DNA from: Chthoniobacter sp.
GTDB lineage: Bacteria; Verrucomicrobiota; Verrucomicrobiia; Chthoniobacterales; Chthoniobacteraceae
Direction of reading: 5' to 3'
Assembly: GCA_025352865.1 (NCBI GenBank)
Contig: JANXSB010000509.1
Coordinates: forward strand, 1 to 6,197
Length of the DNA: 6,197 bases
Positions 1 through 4,910 of this stretch are shown piece after piece. The position numbers were made by a program, and so were the translations under genes. Each line of letters starts with the position of its first letter. The first letter of the stretch is position 1. Below the pieces are notes generated by a model, which made no database searches, was not told the origin of the DNA, and saw only the letters and a program-made list of their open reading frames with translations.

Positions 1-35
1 GGATTCCAGTCGGTGTCTTGGAAAGGATTGAGCAT
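1..35 (-). CDS. Start of a probable SxtJ-family membrane protein gene (partial, runs off left edge)
   Basis: Only the first 12 codons are present: an ATG (complement of 33-35) followed by codons reading MLNPFQDTDWNP. It starts 6 bases after the stop of the carbamoyltransferase gene on the same strand, so the two are almost certainly co-transcribed and perhaps translationally coupled. No Shine-Dalgarno sequence precedes the ATG. From memory of the family, SxtJ-like small membrane proteins often begin with a short N/F/D-T-x-W-N-P-like segment and are encoded directly after NodU/CmcH-type carbamoyltransferases, often followed by a DUF5989 protein and an SGNH/GDSL hydrolase. The assignment therefore rests on context plus 12 residues. 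A different small protein cannot be excluded, and the real gene lies outside the window. Confidence 0.55.
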   Translation of the reverse strand, partial: MLNPFQDTDWN

Positions 36-41
36 CGGGCG

Positions 42-1889
42 TCAGTCGGGTGGAAAACTCTGCGCGTATTTTTGCCGCGCGCTTTCGGGCAGCGGCGGTT
101 GTTCGGATTTGTAGAGGATGCAGTCTTCGAGCACGAGCACATCCATGTCGCAGCCGAGGAAGCAGCGGACGGCGTCCTGCGGCGTGCAGACGATGGGTTC
201 GCCGCGGATGTTGAAGCTGGAATTGACGATGACGCCGCAGCCGGTGCGCGCCTTGAACGCGCGGAGGAGGCGGCAGTAGCGGCCGTTTCGCGGCTCGTCC
301 ACGGTCTGCACGCGCGCGCTCATATCGACATGCGTGACCGCGGGGATGGTGCTGCGCGGGACGCTCACGCGCTGGCGCAAATCGGGGTCGCGCATCCGCT
401 CGCGCTGCGCGTCGGTGAGCGGGAGCCAGCGGTCGCGGCGCACAGGCGCGGTGAGCAGCATGTAGGGCGATTCGCGGTCGAGGTCGAACCACGCGCAGGC
501 GTCCTCCGCGAGGACGGACGGTGCGAAGGGGCGGAAGCTCTCGCGGAATTTCACGCGCAGATTCATCTGCGCCTGCATCGCGGGATCGCGCGCATCGCCG
601 AGGATGCTGCGGCTGCCGAGCGCGCGCGGACCGAATTCCATCCGGCCCTGAAACCAGCCGACGACCTGCCCCGCGATCATCGCCCCGACGACCGCACCGA
701 GCAGTTCGCTTTCATCGGCGTGGTGGTGGTGCGGGAGTTTTTCGGCGTCGAGAAAAGCGCGGATCTCGGGTGTGGAAAAGCGCGGGCCGAGCAGGCAGCC
801 TTTGAGGCTGTCGCGCCCTTGTGGACGGCGCTCGCGCCCGAGGAGCTGGTGCTGCACGAGCAGCGCCGCGCCGAGCGCGCCGCCGGCATCGCCCGCGGGA
901 CCGGGAATCCAGATGTCCTCGAAAATGCGCGCGCGCAGGAGCGCGCCATTGGCCACGCAGTTCAGCGCCACGCCGCCGGCGAGCGTGAGATATTTCGCGC
1001 CGGTCAGCTCTTTCGCGTGCCGCGCCATGCGGAGCACGATCTCCTCGGTCACGGACTGGATGGACGCGGAGAGGTCCATTTCGCGCTGCGTGATCGGGCT
1101 CTCCGGCGCGCGCGGCGGGCCGCCGAAAAGCGTGTTGCATTCCGGCCCGGTCATCGTCAGGCCGTGAAGGAAATTGAAGTACCGCAGATCAAGTCGCAGC
1201 GAGCCGTCGGGTTTGAGGTCGAGCATTTTCTCGCGCATGAGTGCGGCGTATTTCGGCGTGCCGTAGGGCGCGAGGCCCATGAGTTTGTATTCGCCGCTGT
1301 TCACCCGGAAGCCGCAGAAATACGTGATCGCCGAGTAGAGCAGCCCGAGCGAATGCGGGAAGCCGAGCGTCTCGATGATCTCGATTTTGTTCCCGCGTCC
1401 CAGGCCGATGCTCGCGGTGTCCCACTCGCCCACGCCGTCGAGCGTGAGGATCGCCGCCTCGTCAAACGGCGACGGGAAAAACGCGCAGGCCGCGTGGCTT
1501 TCGTGATGGCTGGCGAAGGCGATGCGCTTCGCAAATCCGCCGTCGAGCGCGCGCCGAATCTCGCGCGGCAGATGCAGTTTTGTTTTCAGCCAAGGCGGCA
1601 CGGCGAGCATGAACTGGCGCAAACCCGCGGGCGCGCAGGCCAGCCAGGTTTCGAGCAGCCGGTCGAATTTCAGCAGCGGTTTTTCGTAGAAGACGACATG
1701 GTCGAGTTGCTCAGGTGTGAGGCCCGCTTCGCGCAGGCAGTAGTCCACGGCGTTTTTGGGAAAAGCGGGATCATGCTTGTGGCGCGTGAACCGCTCCTCC
1801 TGCGCCGCGGCGATGATCTCGCCATCGACGACGAGCGCGGCGGCGCTGTCGTGGTAGAAGGCGGAGATTCCGAGAATCCGGGTCGGCAT
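42..1889 (-). CDS. NodU/CmcH-family carbamoyltransferase
   Basis: This cytoplasmic enzyme should transfer a carbamoyl group from carbamoyl phosphate, via a carbamoyl-adenylate, to a hydroxyl of a sugar, antibiotic or other metabolite; the acceptor cannot be read from sequence. Its 615 residues match the full family length. The N-terminal Kae1/ASKHA-like domain shows HDSAA (13-17), HHESHAA (128-134, metal-binding histidines), DGVGEW (151-156), GGVALNC (305-311) and GPAGDAGGALGAA (330-342). The C-terminal carbamoyltransferase domain shows WFQGRMEFGPRALG (412-425), RESFRPFAPS (449-458) and VNSSFNIRGEPIV (555-567). Every hallmark motif is present, so the enzyme looks active. A linker carries HHHH at 387-390. 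The ATG at 1889 gives the expected start (MPTRILGISAFYHDSA), although no ribosome-binding site precedes it. A probable SxtJ-like gene begins 6 bases downstream; the amidase gene ends 77 bases upstream. The envelope-gene setting suggests glycan modification, but this is inference. Confidence 0.95.
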   Translation of the reverse strand: MPTRILGISAFYHDSAAALVVDGEIIAAAQEERFTRHKHDPAFPKNAVDYCLREAGLTPEQLDHVVFYEKPLLKFDRLLETWLACAPAGLRQFMLAVPPWLKTKLHLPREIRRALDGGFAKRIAFASHHESHAACAFFPSPFDEAAILTLDGVGEWDTASIGLGRGNKIEIIETLGFPHSLGLLYSAITYFCGFRVNSGEYKLMGLAPYGTPKYAALMREKMLDLKPDGSLRLDLRYFNFLHGLTMTGPECNTLFGGPPRAPESPITQREMDLSASIQSVTEEIVLRMARHAKELTGAKYLTLAGGVALNCVANGALLRARIFEDIWIPGPAGDAGGALGAALLVQHQLLGRERRPQGRDSLKGCLLGPRFSTPEIRAFLDAEKLPHHHHADESELLGAVVGAMIAGQVVGWFQGRMEFGPRALGSRSILGDARDPAMQAQMNLRVKFRESFRPFAPSVLAEDACAWFDLDRESPYMLLTAPVRRDRWLPLTDAQRERMRDPDLRQRVSVPRSTIPAVTHVDMSARVQTVDEPRNGRYCRLLRAFKARTGCGVIVNSSFNIRGEPIVCTPQDAVRCFLGCDMDVLVLEDCILYKSEQPPLPESARQKYAQSFPPD

Positions 1890-1898
1890 GTGACCGGG
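1878..1898 (-). promoter_or_regulatory. Hairpin with the carbamoyltransferase start codon in its loop
   Basis: Bases 1878-1884 can pair with 1892-1898 in six of seven positions (one mismatch), leaving a 7-base loop, 1885-1891, that contains the initiating ATG. In the mRNA this would place the start codon in an exposed loop, flanked by paired sequence just upstream and by codons 2-4. The gene lacks a Shine-Dalgarno sequence, so presentation of the start in a loop could matter for initiation. It may equally be chance in GC-rich DNA. Confidence 0.25.
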
Positions 1899-1915
1899 AT
1901 GCTTAGCGCGTCCAT

Positions 1916-1942
1916 GGCGTCGGTTCGAGTCCTGTCGCGGAA
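1916..1942 (+). other. tRNA T-arm-like sequence (possible tRNA remnant)
   Basis: The short gap between the carbamoyltransferase and amidase genes contains GGTTCGAGTCC at 1922-1932, an exact match to the GGTTCRANTCC T-loop (B-box) consensus of tRNA genes. It is followed by a plausible end of a T stem and a 3' acceptor strand (1933-1942). The T stem is poor: two G-C pairs, two wobbles and one mismatch. Upstream bases 1868-1874 could pair with 1936-1942 at six of seven positions and at normal tRNA length. However, the D arm and anticodon stem do not form, so this is not a functional tRNA. It could be a decayed tRNA 3' end, such as an old integration site, or coincidence. Confidence 0.25.
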
Positions 1943-1966
1943 AAATGCGTCTCTGCGTTTGAAAAT

Positions 1967-3121
1967 TCAGGGCGTGGCAGCGTCGCGAAGCTGGAGGCGT
2001 CCGGCATGGGCGCGGCGGTACTCGGCGAGCGTCTTCGGACGCTGCCCGGTCCCGGCGAGGGCGCGGTAGTTATTCACGCCGTCGGCCACGGCCTCGGCAA
2101 TGCGCTCGCGCCATGCGCTGGAGCTGATGAGCGAGCTTTCGGCGGGGTTGCTCACGAAGCCGCATTCCACCAGCACCGCCGGGCGCTCGCAGAGCCGCAG
2201 CACGGCGAAGCGCGCGTGTTTCAGGCCGCGATCGACCATCGGCAGCTCGCCGAGGAGCGCGTGAAAGACGCTGCCGGCGAGCGCACCGCTGGGGAGTTCC
2301 ACGGAGTTGCCCGGTTCGGCGCGGAGGTCGCGCTCGCTGGGTACGGAGTCGTTCGTCGCGGGCACGCCGCGCGGGGCGATGGAGAAAATCTCGAAGCCGC
2401 GGGCGTCGGCGTTGCTGTTCGAGGCGTTGAAATGGATGCTGACAAAAATGGAATTGGCGATGCGGTTGGCGATGGCGGGGCGCTCCTCGAGCGGGATGAA
2501 GATGTCGGTCGCGCGCGTCATCACGACTTTGCAGCCGGCCTTTTCGAGCTGTGCGCGGGCGCGCAGCGCGACATCGAGCGCGAAGTCTTTTTCAAAACCG
2601 AAACGCGAAATCGCGCCGTGGTCGTGACCGCCGTGGCCGGGATCGAGGACCACGGTCGTGACCGGCTCCAGGCCGTCGATGAGTTCCGGGCGCAGGCGCG
2701 GCTCGATGATTTTGCTCACGTCGAGCCGCGAGACGAGCGCGCGCCCGTCCTCGATGCGAACGGGAAACGCGAGCCATTGCTTCACGCCATTGATGTTTAC
2801 TTCGCTGAGGCCGGGTGTGACCTCGAGGTGCAGCGCGCCGGAATCGAGGACGATGGTGTGCGCCGCCGCTGCGAACGTGGCGGCGGTGGTGATGCCAAAC
2901 TCCGTCGCGCTCGCCGCACCGGCGACGGGGACGATGGCCGTAATCGCCGCCGGAGCCACCGAGCCGATGGGCGCGGGTTTGGGGAAGCCGTAATGGGCGG
3001 CGATGTTTTCGAGCGTGACGTAGTCGCGCCCCTCAAAACGATGCACGTCCCACTCCGCCGCCGCCGCGCGGCCGAGGAGCGCGCAGCAGCAGAGTGACCG
3101 CAGCAGACGGGCGAGCTTCAT
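1967..3121 (-). CDS. Secreted N-acetylmuramoyl-L-alanine amidase (Amidase_3 family)
   Basis: This zinc hydrolase cuts the amide bond between muramic acid and the stem peptide of peptidoglycan, outside the inner membrane, in cell separation or wall remodelling. I chose the ATG at 3121 (384 residues). It begins a clean signal peptide (MKLARLL, a hydrophobic stretch rich in Cys and Leu, cleavage after AAAA at 19-22). The longer frame would add 31 non-signal residues overlapping the msrB end. Residues about 30-140 resemble a copper-amine-oxidase-N-like or stalk domain (VTLENIAAHYGF, LHLEVTPG, AFPVRIEDGRALVS). The catalytic domain spans about 155-353 with all four key residues: H163 (DPGHGG), E177 (FEKDF), H230 (SIHFNAS) and E319 (VLVECGFVSN). 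The tail after about 355 is short, basic and without a recognisable wall-binding domain. It lies between msrB (70-base gap) and the carbamoyltransferase (77-base gap), all co-oriented. It resembles AmiC/CwlD-type enzymes, but orthology cannot be claimed. Confidence 0.93.
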   Translation of the reverse strand: MKLARLLRSLCCCALLGRAAAAEWDVHRFEGRDYVTLENIAAHYGFPKPAPIGSVAPAAITAIVPVAGAASATEFGITTAATFAAAAHTIVLDSGALHLEVTPGLSEVNINGVKQWLAFPVRIEDGRALVSRLDVSKIIEPRLRPELIDGLEPVTTVVLDPGHGGHDHGAISRFGFEKDFALDVALRARAQLEKAGCKVVMTRATDIFIPLEERPAIANRIANSIFVSIHFNASNSNADARGFEIFSIAPRGVPATNDSVPSERDLRAEPGNSVELPSGALAGSVFHALLGELPMVDRGLKHARFAVLRLCERPAVLVECGFVSNPAESSLISSSAWRERIAEAVADGVNNYRALAGTGQRPKTLAEYRRAHAGRLQLRDAATP

Positions 3122-3131
3122 GGTTGAGAGA

Positions 3132-3155
3132 TGCACACAGCGACGGTGATGTGCA
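3132..3155 (-). promoter_or_regulatory. Inverted repeat just upstream of the amidase start
   Basis: TGCACA at 3132-3137 is mirrored by TGTGCA at 3150-3155, separated by 12 bases, in the 70-base gap between msrB and the amidase gene. The element ends 10 bases before the amidase ATG. Spaced palindromic half-sites here could be an operator or an mRNA hairpin affecting translation. There is no following T-run in the minus direction, so it does not look like an intrinsic terminator for msrB. Only one copy is present, so regulatory function is a guess. Confidence 0.25.
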
Positions 3156-3191
3156 AACGGCGTGCCGCAGTCGCGGCGGGAAAAAGCGCCG

Positions 3192-3746
3192 CTACTTCGC
3201 CGCGGGCTTTTCAAAAAGCGGCAAAAACTCCGCGTAGCCAGATTCCTTGAGCTTTGCCACGGGCACGAAGCGCAGCGATGCGGAGTTGATGCAGTAGCGC
3301 AGGCCGGTCGGCTGCGGGCCGTCGGGGAAGACGTGGCCGAGATGCGCGTCGCTTTTCGTCGAGCGCACTTCGTCGCGGACCATGCCGTGCGTGGTGTCGC
3401 TCTTGTCGCGGAGCGCGTCCTTTTTCAACGGCTGCCAGAAGCTCGGCCAGCCGGTGCCGGAGTCGAACTTGTGGATCGATGCGAAAAGCGGTTCGCCGCT
3501 GATGACATCGACGTAGATGCCGGCCTCGTGGTTGTTCCAATAGGCGTTTTTGAAAGGCAGCTCGGTGCCGTTTTCGCAGGTCACTTTGTATTGCTCGGGC
3601 GTGAGTTTTTTGCGGAGTTCCTCTTTGTTCATTTTGCTCAGGTCGGCGGGTTTTTCGGTGGCTTTCGGCGCATCGCCCGCATGGCAGCTCGCGAGGGCGA
3701 GGGCGAGGCTGGCGAGGAGCGAAAGGGGTCGTGGGAGAGCGGTCAT
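3192..3746 (-). CDS. msrB: Peptide-methionine (R)-S-oxide reductase MsrB, lipoprotein form
   Basis: MsrB reduces methionine-R-sulfoxide in oxidised proteins back to methionine. This 184-residue form carries a lipoprotein signal peptide: the hydrophobic stretch LLASLALALAS ends in lipobox LASC with Cys21. The next residue is His rather than Asp, so the mature protein is probably anchored in the outer membrane facing the periplasm. The MsrB domain (about 41-165) shows GTELPF (60-65), GIYVD (76-80), FDSGTGWPSF (94-103), HLGHVFPDGPQPTG (135-148) and RYCINSASLRF (150-160), where Cys152 is the catalytic cysteine. Both zinc-binding CxxC pairs known from E. coli MsrB are absent, so this is the zinc-free type. 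The SGCGWPSF cysteine that resolves the reaction in many MsrBs is Thr98 here; Cys57 is the only other mature cysteine besides the lipid-bearing Cys21 and is the candidate resolving residue. No Shine-Dalgarno precedes the ATG; the leader is pyrimidine-rich. Reducing power must come from an extracytoplasmic thioredoxin, perhaps the divergent tandem redoxin at 4911. Confidence 0.93.
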   Translation of the reverse strand: MTALPRPLSLLASLALALASCHAGDAPKATEKPADLSKMNKEELRKKLTPEQYKVTCENGTELPFKNAYWNNHEAGIYVDVISGEPLFASIHKFDSGTGWPSFWQPLKKDALRDKSDTTHGMVRDEVRSTKSDAHLGHVFPDGPQPTGLRYCINSASLRFVPVAKLKESGYAEFLPLFEKPAAK

Positions 3747-3778
3747 GCGGAGAGGGGAGCGGAGGGGTTTTGCGTTGG

Positions 3779-3794
3779 CAAAGAGGGATCTTTG
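3779..3794. repeat. Short hairpin between the small membrane-protein gene and msrB
   Basis: CAAAGA (3779-3784) and TCTTTG (3789-3794) form a perfect 6-base inverted repeat around the tetraloop-length spacer GGGA in the 69-base gap upstream of msrB. No T-run follows on the minus strand, so a rho-independent terminator is unlikely. It may be a weak attenuating or processing hairpin, or chance. Confidence 0.25.
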
Positions 3795-3815
3795 GCGGCG
3801 CGTTTTATTCCGGTT

Positions 3816-4133
3816 TCAGTTCACGCGCTTCATGCGTTCGAGATTCACACGCTCCTCATTCTCGCGCCGCATGCGGGCGCGTTTATCGCGCCAGAACTTC
3901 GCAAAGGCGACGGCGAAAATGAATGCCGGGAGCATCATGATGACGCGCTGTTTGTTTGGCAGAAAAATCAGGGCGATGAGGAAAATGAAACCGACGAGCC
4001 AGGCAAAAGCGGACACGCGAATCGCCATGCCGCGCTCCTCCTCCGTCACGCTCCGTCGCACGCTGCGGTGCGTGCGAAAGACGCCGAAAAGCAGAATGGC
4101 GAGCAGCAGGTAGGTGGCGATTTTCATGGGCAC
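3816..4133 (-). CDS. Small three-helix membrane protein of unknown function
   Basis: I do not recognise this 105-residue protein. Hydropathy by eye gives three membrane helices at about 4-19, 39-58 and 64-81, with basic residues between the first two (RTHRSVRRSV). A strongly charged C-terminal tail follows (82-105, RDKRARMRRENEERVNLERMKR) that is probably helical, cytosolic and possibly coiled-coil. There are no cysteines, so thiol-based electron transfer is excluded. I chose the GTG at 4133 because GGAG overlapping the upstream gene's stop lies 9 bases before it. The ATG two codons later (4127) would put that site 15 bases away. This is the only gene in the window with a convincing Shine-Dalgarno sequence. 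It sits 6 bases after the preceding membrane-protein gene, so the pair is almost certainly one operon; msrB follows after 69 bases. Confidence 0.8.
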   Translation of the reverse strand: MPMKIATYLLLAILLFGVFRTHRSVRRSVTEEERGMAIRVSAFAWLVGFIFLIALIFLPNKQRVIMMLPAFIFAVAFAKFWRDKRARMRRENEERVNLERMKRVN

Positions 4134-4139
4134 GACATC

Positions 4140-4628
4140 TTACTCCATCTGCTGCAAACACCACCAATAGACAAATCCGATGAACGCTTCCCAAACGAGC
4201 AGCACGACCAGACCGATGACGAAATCGCCCGCGCTGTGCGTGCCCACCACGAGGAAGGTATCGATCGGCTGGGTCAGCGCGGCGATGGCGAGGCCGTGGA
4301 TGTAGCGATCCTCCGACAGCCAGACGAAAAGAAACGCGACCGCCAGGGCGACGAGTTGGAGCAGACCCCAGCCGTCGCGGCAGCCGACGAGCAGCGTGCC
4401 GAACCACGAGAGCGGAATCCAAATCGGATTGAGGTCGCTGTCCTCGAAGATCGCCTTCGGCCCATTGCTCAGCACATTGCGAAAAAACTCGCCCGCGCTC
4501 GCGCAATTGGCCCCCACGAAATGCCCGACCCAGCAGAGCACGAAAAACAAAAGCACCCGCCACCAGAACGAACCCATCGCCGCGAAGATCGCGTGCGTCT
4601 GATCGAAGTCGTGCTGCCGGTCGTTCAT
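4140..4628 (-). CDS. Multi-pass membrane protein of unknown function
   Basis: I do not recognise this 162-residue protein. After a polar, cytosolic-looking N-terminus (MNDRQHDFDQTHAIF) it shows hydrophobic segments at about 18-40, 86-104 and 134-156, with weaker candidates at about 70-84 and 110-128, giving three to five membrane spans. It is rich in Trp and Phe (FWWRVLLFF, VYWWC). An acidic segment, FEDSDLNP (61-68), and a conserved-looking SEDRYIHGLA (105-114) lie between helices. Cysteines at 32, 42, 83 and 157 form no CxxC motif. The ATG at 4628 is the first start in frame; no Shine-Dalgarno precedes it, and Met18 is a less likely alternative. It is the first gene of the minus-strand run and is transcribed away from the divergent tandem-redoxin gene. 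Its only firm partner is the small membrane protein that starts 6 bases after it. The absence of recognisable catalytic motifs suggests a structural, anchoring or transport-accessory role, but that is a guess. Confidence 0.8.
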   Translation of the reverse strand: MNDRQHDFDQTHAIFAAMGSFWWRVLLFFVLCWVGHFVGANCASAGEFFRNVLSNGPKAIFEDSDLNPIWIPLSWFGTLLVGCRDGWGLLQLVALAVAFLFVWLSEDRYIHGLAIAALTQPIDTFLVVGTHSAGDFVIGLVVLLVWEAFIGFVYWWCLQQME

Positions 4629-4910
4629 GGAAGTGCCGGAGCAAACCAGCGGCCTATGCTGTGGGCAAGCGTGGCCGTGGAAACTCGCTGGAGGAGACTA
4701 CTGCGGCGGCGGCTTGGGTACGGGCGATGCCCGCGGAAACCGCGCGGACAAAACTTGGTCGCTCACGGATTGCGTTTCCTTGGTCGTGATGGCGGATGAA
4801 GGGCTGACGGGTGACCGTCATTTCGAGCAGGCAGGCTTTTCGGTGCTGCGGGCGTCGTAGGTATCTCGCGCGATTGACTTCCCGCCTCGTTCCGCGTCCG
4901 TTCGTGCGCC
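4629..4910. other. Divergent intergenic region with several hairpins
   Basis: These 282 bases separate the minus-strand run from the plus-strand redoxin gene and must hold promoters for both directions, but I cannot place a convincing -35/-10 pair for either. The sequence is full of inverted repeats. Bases 4651-4654 plus 4656-4660 pair with 4668-4676 (nine pairs including one wobble, one bulged base), enclosed by CCAGC/GCTGG at 4646-4650 and 4687-4691. CGGGC-GAT-GCCCG lies at 4721-4733, and the overlapping CGCGG-AAA-CCGCG at 4732-4744. TGACGG-GTGA-CCGTCA lies at 4805-4820. Reading frames crossing it are short or extensions of antisense frames and show no recognisable protein. It could encode a structured leader or small RNA, or be a regulatory region. 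Confidence 0.4.

Noticed and set aside
1868..1943. Complete tRNA gene of normal length
   Set aside because: The acceptor ends nearly pair and a T-loop consensus is present, but the D stem and anticodon stem do not form and half of it overlaps the carbamoyltransferase start. Kept only as a possible remnant.
1946..1958. TGCGT direct repeat (TGCGT-CTC-TGCGT) downstream of the amidase gene
   Set aside because: It is too short and a direct rather than inverted repeat, so it is neither a terminator nor a supported mobile repeat.
18..4799. Very long plus-strand open frames (18-2069, 2006-3097, 3162-4799) covering the whole left two-thirds
   Set aside because: They lie antisense to genes with clear family motifs. 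Their translations are low-complexity, rich in Arg, Ala, Glu and His, without recognisable domains, as expected from codon bias in GC-rich DNA. One runs across several genes and gaps.
4627..4860. Small plus-strand protein in the divergent intergenic region
   Set aside because: The 77-codon frame has no ribosome-binding site or recognisable motif and overlaps the start of the opposite gene; composition does not resemble the real genes nearby.
4874..4902. TTGACT as a -35 box for the redoxin gene
   Set aside because: At 17-base spacing the -10 position reads TCCGTT, a poor match, and the implied start site would leave essentially no leader. Not enough to call a promoter.
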